From: Streptomyces sp. Ru71
Lineage (GTDB): Bacteria > Actinomycetota > Actinomycetes > Streptomycetales > Streptomycetaceae
Length of the DNA: 45,224 bases
Reading direction: 5' to 3'
Assembly: GCF_002920535.1 (NCBI RefSeq)
Contig: NZ_PQSS01000060.1
Location: 1-45,224, forward strand
The position numbers and the translations under genes are program-made. The notes beneath the pieces were generated by a model. The model was not told the origin of the DNA and searched no databases. It saw nothing but the letters and a program-made list of their open reading frames with translations. Positions 26,930 through 35,090 of this stretch are shown piece by piece (the stretch's first letter is position 1; each line of letters starts with the position of its first letter).

Positions 26930-27328
26930 TCAGTCCTGGATCGCGGCGATCGCGTTGATCTCGATCAGGTAGTCCTTGTTCACGAACTTGGAGACCTCGA
27001 CCATCGTGGATGCCGGTGCGACGCCGGTGAAGTACTGGCGGCGTACGGCATGGATAGCGTCGAAGTCCTCCATGTTGCGGACGTAGACGTCCACGCGGGC
27101 GATGTCATCCAGGGAGCCGCCGGCGGCCTCGACCGCGGCCTTGAGGTTCTGGCAGACCTGGTGAGTCTGGGCGGTGATGTCGCCGACACCGGTGACGGTG
27201 CCGTCCTTGGCGCGTGCGGTCATGCCGGAGATGAACAGCAGCCGGCCGCCTGTCTCGATGACGGTGGCCTGGGCGAAGTGTCCGTTGGGCTCGGCGAGTT
27301 CGGGGGAGATGACTTCGTTCTTGGGCAC
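26930..27328 (-). CDS. RidA/YjgF-family protein lacking the canonical catalytic Arg
   Basis: This 132-residue protein has a complete Rid fold (FISGMTARAKDGTVTGVGDITAQTHQVCQNLKAAVEAAG split over residues 33-70, then VDVYVRNMEDF and LIEINAIAAI). The canonical RidA Arg that binds the substrate carboxylate (in PAR) is replaced by Ser107 (PASTMVEVSKF). Ordinary 2-aminoacrylate deaminase activity is therefore unlikely. Rid relatives in aromatic pathways include 2-aminomuconate deaminases, which fits a neighbouring FAH-family protein and an ACMSD-like amidohydrolase. This is an inference. It is packed between the cupin and FAH genes with gaps of about 10-12 bases. Confidence 0.88.
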   Translation of the reverse strand: MPKNEVISPELAEPNGHFAQATVIETGGRLLFISGMTARAKDGTVTGVGDITAQTHQVCQNLKAAVEAAGGSLDDIARVDVYVRNMEDFDAIHAVRRQYFTGVAPASTMVEVSKFVNKDYLIEINAIAAIQD

Positions 27329-27338
27329 GGGAGGGTCC

Positions 27339-27878
27339 TTATCGGGCGTCGTCGGGGCTGCTGTACCAGTCGGGCTGGGTGGGGTAGTGGGGGCCGTCGT
27401 AGACCTCCAGGAGGATCGACTCCTCCTCGGCGAAGGTGGGACCGTGCAGGCTGCCCTTGGGGTTCCAGTAGAAGGACCCCTCGGTGAGGGTCAGGCCGGT
27501 GGGCACGTAGGTGTAGCGGCCCTTGAGACAGAACATGAACTGGTTCGAGGCGTGGGAGTGCCGCGAGGGGATGCCGGAGCCCTTCTCAAACCGCACGAGA
27601 GAGATGGAGGCGCCGGTCTCCTCGTTGCGCCACAGCGCCTTGTGGGACAGTCCGGCGAGGGTCTTGTCGGCCCACTGAAGGTCCTGCGTGTTGAGCAGGA
27701 TCTCGCGGAAGCGGAACAGGGCCTCTCCGTTCGGGCCGGGGGCGGAAGCCTCACGGGACCTGTCGGGTCCCTCGCCGCCGTACGCCGCCGGCTCCGAAAG
27801 GTTCTCCGCCCATTCCTCGGCGGTGATGGCCTCGGGACGCGCGGGCGCCTGGACAAGGCTGGGTGCGGTGTCAGTCAT
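27339..27878 (-). CDS. Cupin-domain protein, probable dioxygenase or isomerase
   Basis: This 179-residue protein has one beta-barrel cupin. Motif 1 is IPSRHSHASNQFMF, giving His107 and His109, with Gln113 at the usual Glu position. Motif 2 is GSFYWNPKGSLHGP, giving His145. The three-His site with a substituted Glu occurs in ring-cleavage and acetophenone-type cupin dioxygenases, and in non-catalytic members. The C-terminus ends in an extension rich in Asp and Pro. The start overlaps the end of the second cupin gene by eight bases, so the two are translationally coupled and may act together. Its place between a flavoprotein hydroxylase and an FAH-family enzyme suits a ring-opening role. Confidence 0.82.
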   Translation of the reverse strand: MTDTAPSLVQAPARPEAITAEEWAENLSEPAAYGGEGPDRSREASAPGPNGEALFRFREILLNTQDLQWADKTLAGLSHKALWRNEETGASISLVRFEKGSGIPSRHSHASNQFMFCLKGRYTYVPTGLTLTEGSFYWNPKGSLHGPTFAEEESILLEVYDGPHYPTQPDWYSSPDDAR

Positions 27879-28233
27879 GGGTGTGCTCCTGGATGGCGTT
27901 CTCGCCGAGGTACTTCAGCTCCACCAGGCGGCTGCGGTAGCGCGTGGTGCCACGGTTGGTGAGCATGTGGACTTCGCCCGGCTCGCGGTAGACGACCCCG
28001 CCGGCCGGCTCGTGGACCAGCCTGGGCTCGCCGCCGGTCAGGGCATCGATGCGGTTGTCGGCGGCTTCGAGCGCGATGACGAGGTAGGGGTTGAGGTGCT
28101 GGTGCCAGGGCTGGTTGGCGCCCGGTTCCAGGCTGATCTCCCAGACGCGGACGTGCTCGTTCTCGAAGACGACTTCCTGGCCGACGGCGGCCAGTTCGAC
28201 GGTGGTGCCGTCGGGGGCGATGGCGGTGGTCAT
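27871..28233 (-). CDS. Small cupin-domain protein
   Basis: This 120-residue single-domain cupin has motif 1 GANQPWHQHLNPYLVIA (His44, His46, with Asn/Tyr instead of the acidic ligand) and motif 2 YREPGEVHMLTNRG (His89). The start is the ATG preceded by AAGGAG nine bases upstream; a longer in-frame GTG at 28269 overlaps the preceding stop and has no ribosome binding site. It lies between the FAD hydroxylase and the larger cupin. It could be an accessory metal-binding isomerase or dioxygenase; the substrate is unknown. Confidence 0.8.
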   Translation of the reverse strand: MTTAIAPDGTTVELAAVGQEVVFENEHVRVWEISLEPGANQPWHQHLNPYLVIALEAADNRIDALTGGEPRLVHEPAGGVVYREPGEVHMLTNRGTTRYRSRLVELKYLGENAIQEHTHD

Positions 28234-28265
28234 GGTGGAAGTGCTCCTTCTTTGCTGGACGTTCG

Positions 28266-29882
28266 TCACGCGCGCGGCACCGGGCGGCCGGTGATGCGCT
28301 CGTACAGCTGCGCGGCGCGGTCGAGGCTGGCGTCGTTCGGGTCGTACGGCACGATGGCGGCCACGTGGCCGTCGGGCCGGAGGAGGACGAGCGTGTCGTC
28401 GGCGACGCCGAACCGTTTGCGGACGCGCTCCCCGGGGTCGAACAGCGCGCGGTCGCGCAGTCCGGAGTCGTGGGGCGCGTCCCAGCGGCTGACCGCGAAG
28501 TGCCGCAGAGCCGGGGAGTTTTGGGCGGGGATCGCGGGGCGGCGGCGGGTGTCGGTGAAGTAGAGGGCGACGAAGGAGTCGGCGGCCAGGTCGTGCAGGT
28601 AGAGAGGGCCCTGCGGTCCGAACAGCGGCAGGTCGGGAGCACGGTCGCCGGCGGCCACCGGGACGGGCCGGTCCCCGCTCTTCACCATCGACCAGTCCCC
28701 GGAGCCCTCCACGTCCAGTCGGACACCGAGCAGGGCGCGAGTGAAGGCGTTGCCCCAGTTACCGTCGGTCATGGCTTCGAGGGCGCCCCCTCGGCGGTCC
28801 ATGTAGGCGCGGGCCGCCTCGGCCATCTCGCCGCTGCCTTGCACGGCTACGGGCGCTTGTTCCGTCTCGTACGCCTCGAGCAGGGACTCGTCGGCCCAGC
28901 CGCGGCGCACCCAGGCCAGGCGCCAGGGCAGGTTGGAGGCGTCCAGCACACCGGTGTTCAGGCCGAGCGCCCACATGGGAGTGATCAGGTGGGCGGCGTC
29001 TCCCATGAGGAAGATGCGGCCGTCGTGCCACTTGTCGGCGACGCGGTGGTGCACGTTGTAGATGTTCGTGCCCAGGATTTCGAGCTGCGCAACGTCACCG
29101 ATGAACCGGCGTGCCTTGGCGGCGAGTTCTTCTCGGTCGGGCTCTGGCCGGCCGGGGGCCAGCGGGTAGAGGAAGCGCCAGCAGTGAGGCTGGCGCACCA
29201 GGATCATCCATTCCTCGGGGTCGCCGAAGTAGGCGAGGTAGGGGTAGTCCCGGGGGTCGTCGACGTCCAGGTCCACCTTGAGGTCGACCAGCATGTACCG
29301 CTCTTCGAGCGTGCGGCCTTCGACGGTGATGCCGAGATCGTCGCGCACCTGGGAGCGGCCGCCGTCACAGGCGAGCAGGTGCCGGGCCTTGACCGTGCGT
29401 TCACCGCCGGGAGTCTCCAGCCGCAGCTCGACGTAGTCGTCCGCCTGCTCGAATCCGAGCAGGCGGTGTCCCATGTGCAGGACGCCGGGTGCCTTCTTCT
29501 CCAGCGCGGTTCGCAGGACGGGTTCGAGATGATGCTGAGGGATGTTGATGACGAAGGGGAAGCGGGTGTCCTCCGTCAGATCGCCGGTGCGCACGCTGAG
29601 CGTGGGGGTGTTGGTCGCACGGTCGAGCTCGCCGATCTCGTCGATGCGCAGAGAAGCGTCGAGGACCTCGCTGAGCGCTCCGTAGCGGTGCAGCACTTCC
29701 AGGGTGCGGGTCAGGACGGTGCCGGCTTTGGTGTCCAAGGACAGCCGGTCGTCCTCCTCGAACACGACGACGGGGACGCCGTACTGGACCAGGCCCAGTG
29801 CCGTGATGAGGCCGATGGGTCCGGCGCCGATCACGGCGACGGGCAGCTCGTCGCCGTGATCCGGAGTGAGCTGTTCGGTCAT
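28266..29882 (-). CDS. Class A FAD-dependent aromatic hydroxylase (MhpA-like)
   Basis: This 538-residue flavoprotein monooxygenase would hydroxylate an aromatic ring using NAD(P)H and O2. It has the FAD-binding GAGPIG at residues 19-24, the DG motif with Asp173 in ACDGGRSQVRDDLG, and the GD motif GDAAHLITPMWALGLNTG from residue 294. The C-terminal thioredoxin-like domain (about 405-538, DRAPDLPLFGPQGPLYLHDLA) is typical of MhpA/phenol-hydroxylase relatives. It is full length. It sits eight bases after the SDR and 32 bases before the small cupin, so hydroxylation followed by ring cleavage is the likely sequence of events in this operon. Confidence 0.92.
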   Translation of the reverse strand: MTEQLTPDHGDELPVAVIGAGPIGLITALGLVQYGVPVVVFEEDDRLSLDTKAGTVLTRTLEVLHRYGALSEVLDASLRIDEIGELDRATNTPTLSVRTGDLTEDTRFPFVINIPQHHLEPVLRTALEKKAPGVLHMGHRLLGFEQADDYVELRLETPGGERTVKARHLLACDGGRSQVRDDLGITVEGRTLEERYMLVDLKVDLDVDDPRDYPYLAYFGDPEEWMILVRQPHCWRFLYPLAPGRPEPDREELAAKARRFIGDVAQLEILGTNIYNVHHRVADKWHDGRIFLMGDAAHLITPMWALGLNTGVLDASNLPWRLAWVRRGWADESLLEAYETEQAPVAVQGSGEMAEAARAYMDRRGGALEAMTDGNWGNAFTRALLGVRLDVEGSGDWSMVKSGDRPVPVAAGDRAPDLPLFGPQGPLYLHDLAADSFVALYFTDTRRRPAIPAQNSPALRHFAVSRWDAPHDSGLRDRALFDPGERVRKRFGVADDTLVLLRPDGHVAAIVPYDPNDASLDRAAQLYERITGRPVPRA

Positions 29883-29889
29883 GAGGTTT

Positions 29890-30618
29890 TCACTCCTTGG
29901 GGAAGACGCGGTCGCGGGTGAGCGTCGAACCGGTCATCGTGGCGGCGTCGGACAGCAGGAAGAGCAGCGGGCCCACGACGTCCTCGGGTGTGCCGATCCC
30001 AGTAGTCCTCGCCCAGTGCTCGCGCTCTCCGCCTGAGGGGTTGGCGGCCCGGAACTGCGGCGTGTCGATCACGCCAGGGAAAACGGTGTTGACGCGGATG
30101 CGGTACTCGGCGACCTCGGCCGCCAGGGACTTGGCGAACGGGATCAGCGCGCCCTTGCTCGCCGCGTACGCGGACGCTTCGGCGCGGCCCATGTGGGCCA
30201 GACCGGAAGCGAAGACGAGGATGGCCCCGGACCGCCGCTCGATCAGGTGCGGAAGCACCGCCTGACAGCTCCACACCACGCCGTCGAGGTTGACGGCGAG
30301 CGTGCGCCGCCACTCCCGCGGGTCGGTGTCGACGACGGGGGTACGCGGCTGTATGGCGGCTCCGGCAACCAGGGCGTCGATCTGCCCATGTTCGTCGAGG
30401 ATCCTCTGGACGGTGGCAAGGACGGCCTCCCGGTCGGAGACGTCGGTGCGGTATTGGACGACGTTGGCGACGCCGTCGAGTTCCTCGGAGGCGGACACGT
30501 CCAGGACGACGCTGGTGCCGCCGGCTGCGGCGTAGCCGCGGGCGAGGGCGGCGCCGATACCGTGGGCGCCGCCGGTGACGACCAGCACCTCGCCCGAGGC
30601 GTCGAAGAGGGTTTTCAT
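29890..30618 (-). CDS. Short-chain dehydrogenase/reductase
   Basis: This 242-residue classical SDR has cofactor motif TGGAHGIG at residues 15-22, the structural VNLDG segment, and catalytic Ser138, Tyr151 and Lys155 (YAASK). The acid residue after strand 2 (VVLDVS) favours NAD(H). Such enzymes oxidise cis-diols, secondary alcohols or epoxide-derived diols in aromatic pathways. The C-terminus GSTLTRDRVFPKE is slightly unusual where most SDRs have a G-x-DGG end. Tightly packed between the PYROXD2-like and FAD-hydroxylase genes, it would handle an intermediate between them; the specific step is unknown. Confidence 0.9.
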   Translation of the reverse strand: MKTLFDASGEVLVVTGGAHGIGAALARGYAAAGGTSVVLDVSASEELDGVANVVQYRTDVSDREAVLATVQRILDEHGQIDALVAGAAIQPRTPVVDTDPREWRRTLAVNLDGVVWSCQAVLPHLIERRSGAILVFASGLAHMGRAEASAYAASKGALIPFAKSLAAEVAEYRIRVNTVFPGVIDTPQFRAANPSGGEREHWARTTGIGTPEDVVGPLLFLLSDAATMTGSTLTRDRVFPKE

Positions 30619-30645
30619 GGAATGGGTGCTCCTACGGTTCGGTGA

Positions 30646-32247
30646 TCAGCGGCGGGTGCGGGTACGTCGATGGCTGCGGATGAGCTGCTGGGCCACAAGG
30701 TGTCCGGAGCCGCCGCCGAGGCCGGGGCCGGGATGGGTGGCGGCGCCGATGTGCCACAGCCCGGGCACGGATGTGGCGTGGCGGGACGCGCTGGGCAGAG
30801 GCCGCCACAGCAAGTTCTGGTCGACTTCGGCGGAGCCGCCGTACGGGTCGCCGGCCACCGCGTTGGGGTTGTACGAGGAAAGGTCGGCCGGAGTGATCGC
30901 ATCCCAGCTGAGCACCTTGGCGGGCAGGTCGGGCGCGTGGTGAGCCACGCGGTTCAGCACACGGCGTACGTAGCCGTCAGTGAGTTCCTTGGTCCAGCCG
31001 CCGGTGACGTCCAGTTCGCCGGCGGCGTCGCCGAGCGGCTCAAACGGCAGCTCCTGCAGCTGAATCCACAGCGACGCCGCACCCTCGGGGACTCGTGTCG
31101 GGTCGAGGACGTACTGCTGCCCCACCACGACCGTCGGCCAACGCGGAAGCAGACCGGCCTCCGCTTCCGCGCAAGCGATCGCGGTACTTGCCGAGCCATC
31201 GCTAACGTGCAGCAGCGGTACCGCGCTCAAGCGGTCGTCGTTCCAGGTCGGCGGGGCGGAGAGGGCGACGTGGAGCTGCATCGCGGCACGCCCGGACCGG
31301 TAACGGCGGGCCTGGTCGCGGACGGTCTGCTGGACCGGGGCGCCGGCGGGCAGAAGCTCTTCGTACAGCGCGGTCGGAGTCACCGATGTCAGCACCGCAC
31401 GGCGGGCATGAATCGCCTCGCCGCCGCAGACGACGCCGGTGACCTTGCCGGACGTGACGATCAGCTGCTCCACCGGCTGACCGGTACGGATGTCGACCCG
31501 GAGTTCGTTCAGCAGAGTCTCGAAGGCGCCGACGAAGTTGGCCGCGCCGCCCGCCACCACCGGCAGGCCGAATCCGTGCATGGTGGCGGCCAGGATCGGC
31601 AGCATCAAGCCGCCCGAGGCGTGATCCGGGGACAGTCCGGCGTGCAGCAGCCAGGGTGTCCACAGCAGGTCGACGTCCTCGCCGGTGAAATAGCTGCGAC
31701 AGTACGAGCGAGCGCTGGTGAGGAAGTCGCGGAGCCACTTCTCGGTGCCCGCCAGGCGTTCCCGGCGCAGCATCCGCAGCGCGGGCCCGACGATCGCACG
31801 AGAGCGCAGCTCACTGCTCATGAAGCCACCGATGTCCTCCGCGTTGTGCAGGAAGCGCTGCAGCATGCCGAGATAGGCGGAGCGGTCCTCGGCGTGCTCG
31901 AACCCCTGCGCCGTCGTCTCGGCGTCGCGGTGGGCGAGGGCCACTCGGCCGTCGCACGCGATGGTGCCGGTGACGAAGTCGTCGGTGTTGCGGTACTGAA
32001 GTCCGTGGCGGTGCAGGTCCTCGCCGAGGGCGGCGTAGGCGGCGCCGGAAACGAACAGCGGATGCCACGAGGAATACGTGTCGTGCAGGTAGCCGGGCAG
32101 AGTGCGCTGCTCGGTGGCGATGAATCCGCCCAGCCGTGCGTTTTTTTCGACCAGGGCCACCGACCAGCCGGCCTTGGCCAGCTCGGCGGCCGCTACCAGG
32201 CCGTTCACACCGGAACCGACGACGACGGCGTCGACCGTACGTGACAT
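30646..32247 (-). CDS. Phytoene desaturase/PYROXD2-like FAD oxidoreductase
   Basis: This 533-residue flavoprotein of the amine oxidase/phytoene desaturase superfamily has an N-terminal dinucleotide fold GSGVNG at residues 11-16 followed by VEKNARLGGF, and a C-terminal FAD motif GLWHIGAATHPGPGLGGGSGH (about 500-520). It is closer in pattern to PYROXD2-type NAD(P)/FAD oxidoreductases than to carotenoid enzymes, and no other carotenoid gene is near. Start: AGGAGGA lies directly upstream of ATG 32247; the extension upstream has poor composition. In this context it may desaturate or aromatise an intermediate, but the reaction is unknown. Confidence 0.84.
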   Translation of the reverse strand: MSRTVDAVVVGSGVNGLVAAAELAKAGWSVALVEKNARLGGFIATEQRTLPGYLHDTYSSWHPLFVSGAAYAALGEDLHRHGLQYRNTDDFVTGTIACDGRVALAHRDAETTAQGFEHAEDRSAYLGMLQRFLHNAEDIGGFMSSELRSRAIVGPALRMLRRERLAGTEKWLRDFLTSARSYCRSYFTGEDVDLLWTPWLLHAGLSPDHASGGLMLPILAATMHGFGLPVVAGGAANFVGAFETLLNELRVDIRTGQPVEQLIVTSGKVTGVVCGGEAIHARRAVLTSVTPTALYEELLPAGAPVQQTVRDQARRYRSGRAAMQLHVALSAPPTWNDDRLSAVPLLHVSDGSASTAIACAEAEAGLLPRWPTVVVGQQYVLDPTRVPEGAASLWIQLQELPFEPLGDAAGELDVTGGWTKELTDGYVRRVLNRVAHHAPDLPAKVLSWDAITPADLSSYNPNAVAGDPYGGSAEVDQNLLWRPLPSASRHATSVPGLWHIGAATHPGPGLGGGSGHLVAQQLIRSHRRTRTRR

Positions 32248-32281
32248 GGGTCCTCCTCGGGCTCGTGGTTCGGGGTGCCGC

Positions 32282-33340
32282 TCAACGGGGGGTGCTGAGG
32301 GTGATCCCGACCGCCCCGGCCGTCTCGCGCAGGGCACGCAGGACGCTGTCGTCGATCTCGACCCCGGTGCGGCGTGCGGCGTCCTCCCGCTCCGCCTCCA
32401 GCTGCCCCGGCAGCAGCAGTCGATCGGTGCCCGGCGCCTTCGGTGATCCGGTGATCTGCTGGGCGAGCGCGTCGACGCGGTTCTGGAAGGCGTCCTTGTC
32501 CCCGAACGCAGAGATGTCCAGCGCGAGGAAGAAGTGCGCGCAGTCGTTGGGGACCGACGTGTCGGCGTACAGTCCGCGGACGCCGTTGCCGAAAGCGCCG
32601 CCGGACAGCACGCCGGTCAGAACGTCGACGACCAGGGCGAGACCGTAGCCCTTGTGTCCGGCCGCGGGCAGGAGCAGGCCGGCCAAGGCGTCGGCGGCAT
32701 TCGTCGTCGGTGTGCCGCGGTTGTCGGTGGCCCAGGTGGGCGGTATCGGGCGGCTTTCCTGGGCCGCGAGCCGGATCTTGCCTAGGGCTGCCTCCGACAG
32801 GGCCATGTCCAGCAGGATCGGTTCGCCGTTTCCGGTGGGGATGCCGACGGCGAGGGGGTTGTTGCCGACCACCGCGGCCGCACCGCCCGGGGCCGGCATG
32901 AGCGGCCGGGTGTTGGCAGCGGCAATGCCGAGGCAACCCGCCGCCGCGGCCGTGCGGGCGTAGCGGTACGCGCCGCCGAAGTGGAAGGCGTGGCGGACTG
33001 TCACGGCGCCGATCCCGTAGGTGCGTGCCTTGTCGATGGCCAGGTCCATCGCCTGGTCGCCGGTGAGCTGGCCGAGCGCGTCCCGGGCGTCCAGCACCGC
33101 GATCGCGCCCGCGTCGAGAACGACCTCGGCCCGCTCGTGGGTGCTCACCGAGTTCTTGCGGAGGCGCTCGACGTACATCGGCACCAGCAGCACACCGTGC
33201 GACGGCGTACCGCGCAGATCCGCCTCCACGAGGCTGTCGGCGACGGTCGCGGCGGCCATCGGCGACAGACCCGCGGCGGCGAAAACCGAGCTGACGGCTT
33301 CGACCAGCCACTCGGGCGATACGGAAATACGGTCGCTCAT
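32282..33340 (-). CDS. Ldh/AllD-family NAD(P)-dependent oxidoreductase
   Basis: This 352-residue enzyme belongs to the malate/L-lactate dehydrogenase (type 2) family, which also includes ureidoglycolate dehydrogenase and piperideine-2-carboxylate reductase. Recognisable elements are EADLRGTPSHGVLLVPMY (about 45-62), GDQAMDLAIDKARTYGIGAVTVR (about 94-116), NTRPLMPAPGG and AAGHKGYGLALVVDVLTGVLSGG (about 230-252). It is the promoter-proximal gene of the minus operon. ATG 33340 follows GGAG by seven bases; the earlier ATG has no ribosome binding site. It would reduce or oxidise a 2-oxo/2-hydroxy acid or cyclic imine. Confidence 0.88.
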   Translation of the reverse strand: MSDRISVSPEWLVEAVSSVFAAAGLSPMAAATVADSLVEADLRGTPSHGVLLVPMYVERLRKNSVSTHERAEVVLDAGAIAVLDARDALGQLTGDQAMDLAIDKARTYGIGAVTVRHAFHFGGAYRYARTAAAAGCLGIAAANTRPLMPAPGGAAAVVGNNPLAVGIPTGNGEPILLDMALSEAALGKIRLAAQESRPIPPTWATDNRGTPTTNAADALAGLLLPAAGHKGYGLALVVDVLTGVLSGGAFGNGVRGLYADTSVPNDCAHFFLALDISAFGDKDAFQNRVDALAQQITGSPKAPGTDRLLLPGQLEAEREDAARRTGVEIDDSVLRALRETAGAVGITLSTPR

Positions 33341-33418
33341 TCGAGAACTCCACACGGTGGCTGAGTATGGGATTTCCTCGGCCGCGATTTCTTCGTGGGC
33401 GACCAGGAAGCTGCCAAG

Positions 33419-33480
33419 AAATTAAGCGCGTGTGAATTCGGCCGCTATCCGCGAAACGCGGCCGACTGTCCACTTTCCGC
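33419..33480 (-). promoter_or_regulatory. Tandem operator and promoter of the minus catabolic operon
   Basis: Reading the minus strand, two half-sites of form GCG-N6-GGAYAG occur exactly 21 bp apart: GGACAG at 33471-33466 and GGATAG at 33450-33445, each with GCG six bases upstream. Twenty bases after the second lies TAATTT (33424-33419), a -10-like hexamer, 78 bases before the ATG of the first gene. The same arrangement, with identical spacing, stands before the divergent plus operon. AraC-family activators commonly bind such direct repeats two helical turns apart with the proximal site near -35. Binding by the AraC protein encoded at 34086-35069 is inference. Confidence 0.7.
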
Positions 33481-33632
33481 GCCCTGGCCTTGGCCCGTGG
33501 CCCATGGAGCGCATTTCGGACAGTGCACAGCGTTCGGCGGCTGGTGCAAGAACACGGCGTTTCTAGTGTGGGCACATACGGAGCCGCAAAGGGGCGCCTG
33601 GAACCGGCTCCGGTCCGCGGAGGTGCATCGAG

Positions 33633-34070
33633 ATGACCGCAGAGCTTGTCCTCACCGCCGGCACGGCCCACAAGGACGCTGAGCGTCTCGGTTACGACTG
33701 GCCGATCCCGCACATCCCGGAGGCCGTGGCACTGGTCCGGCGCCGGGTGGGCTCGCTCCTGAAGGAGTGGGACGTCGGAGCCGACTCCGTCGACGAGGTC
33801 CTCCTCGTCGTCTCGGAGCTGGTCACCAATGCCGTGCTGCACGCGCTGCCGCCGGCCACGCTGACCCTGTCCTGCACTGTGTCCGCCTGCGGTCGTCGGG
33901 TCCGCGTCGAGGTCCGTGACCACGGGGCTGCCGAAGTGATCGGCGAGCCGGCGGACGACGAGCACGGCCGGGGATGCGGCATCGTGATCGCTCTCGCGGC
34001 AGCGTGCGGTGCCTACACGGATGCCTCCGGCTGCGTGCGGTGGGCGGAACTGGACTGTCCCCCGCAGTGA
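33633..34070 (+). CDS. RsbW-like ATP-binding regulatory protein
   Basis: This 145-residue single-domain GHKL ATPase has N-box LLVVSELVTNAVLHAL (Glu62, Asn66), VEVRDHG and the G-box DEHGRGCGIVIALAAACG. Streptomyces genomes hold many such small anti-sigma/serine-kinase-like proteins, usually with unknown partners. It lies between the two catabolic operons and is convergent with the AraC gene (15 bases between stops). GGAGGTG precedes the ATG. Whether it regulates the catabolic genes or is an unrelated insertion is open. Confidence 0.85.
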   Translation: MTAELVLTAGTAHKDAERLGYDWPIPHIPEAVALVRRRVGSLLKEWDVGADSVDEVLLVVSELVTNAVLHALPPATLTLSCTVSACGRRVRVEVRDHGAAEVIGEPADDEHGRGCGIVIALAAACGAYTDASGCVRWAELDCPPQ

Positions 34071-34085
34071 GGGGGAGCCGGCCGC

Positions 34086-35069
34086 TCAGCCCCGCAGGGT
34101 CTGCGACGGATGCTCCCCGAACCGGTTCTTGTAGGCGATGGCGAAGCGTCCCGGGTGGAAGAACCCCCAGCGGTAGGCGACATCGGTGACTGTCGTCGTT
34201 CCGGGTGCGGCCGCGGTCAGCTCGGCCCGGACCCTGTCGAGGCGCACCTCGCGCAGGTAGGACACCGGCGTCGTCTGCAGGTGCCGGCGGAAGCCTTCTT
34301 GCAGCGCCCGCACGCTGACACCCACCGCCTCGGCCACGTCTTCCACGGTCAGCGGCTCAGCCGCGTGACACTCCATGAGCTCCATGGCCCGGCGGACCGT
34401 CGGTGGGGCCACGCGCGGCTGCTCGCCGCTCAGGGCGGCGCTGTAGTTGTGCGGCTGGGTGAGCAGGAGCTGGGTCGTCAGCAGGGACTCGAGCTGTTTG
34501 ACAGCCACGGGCTGGTCCAGCATGCCTCCGGAATTATCCGCGTCGCCCCGCAGCAGATCGATGATGCCGAGCCAGGAACGGGCCCCAGGCGTGGTGAGAT
34601 CCATGCCAAGATCGAATCGAACAGGCGTTTTGGGCTGGCGGCCCAGCAGCTTGCCGAGGTGAGCCTCCAGCGCGGTCCGCCGGATCCAGACGATGAGCTG
34701 GGCGTTTCCCTCGTGCCATCGCATGGCCAGCGCTTCCGTGGGTGAGGGCACGGACGCCATCCGGGGCGTGGAGACGATGTGCTCGCCACCGCAGGTGATC
34801 TCGGCACTCCCGCCCAGCGGCATCTGGACCAGGTAGAACTCCTGCAGCGCGCCCGGCGTGATCATCACTTCTGCGCCGTAGGCCAGGTAGTACAAGCCGG
34901 TGTCGCCGAACGTGACTCCGTGCAGCCGCGCGTCCAGCCGGGCGGACCGGCCCAGCACCCGCAGGTCGTGGGCGCAGAAAGTGCGTCCGACCTGCGCACG
35001 CGCCACCTCCACCTCGGAGGTGTGGAAGCGCTCGTGCGTGCCGAGCGGGATCGGCTCGTTGGTGCTCAT
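34086..35069 (-). CDS. AraC-family transcriptional regulator of the catabolic island
   Basis: This 327-residue regulator has an N-terminal AraC-binding-like domain (about 30-190; HTSEVEVARAQVGRTFCAHDLRV, then the GALQEFYLVQMPLGGSAEI strand region) and a C-terminal double helix-turn-helix (about 222-325; EPLTVEDVAEAVGVSVRALQEGFRRHL and VTDVAYRWGFFHPGRFAIAYKNRFGEHPSQTLR). These are the hallmarks of effector-responsive activators of aromatic catabolism, such as those beside indole (iif) and styrene/xylene operons. It is divergent from the plus operon, and its start is 116 bases from the SDR start with the tandem operator between. It probably activates both operons in response to the substrate or an early intermediate. 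Confidence 0.93.
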   Translation of the reverse strand: MSTNEPIPLGTHERFHTSEVEVARAQVGRTFCAHDLRVLGRSARLDARLHGVTFGDTGLYYLAYGAEVMITPGALQEFYLVQMPLGGSAEITCGGEHIVSTPRMASVPSPTEALAMRWHEGNAQLIVWIRRTALEAHLGKLLGRQPKTPVRFDLGMDLTTPGARSWLGIIDLLRGDADNSGGMLDQPVAVKQLESLLTTQLLLTQPHNYSAALSGEQPRVAPPTVRRAMELMECHAAEPLTVEDVAEAVGVSVRALQEGFRRHLQTTPVSYLREVRLDRVRAELTAAAPGTTTVTDVAYRWGFFHPGRFAIAYKNRFGEHPSQTLRG

Positions 35070-35090
35070 GAAGTGCCTCCGCTGCAGAAA

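Noticed and set aside
30646..32247. Carotenoid biosynthesis gene (crtI)
   Set aside because: The FAD motifs fit the PYROXD2-like branch, and there are no crtB, crtE or lycopene-cyclase genes nearby.
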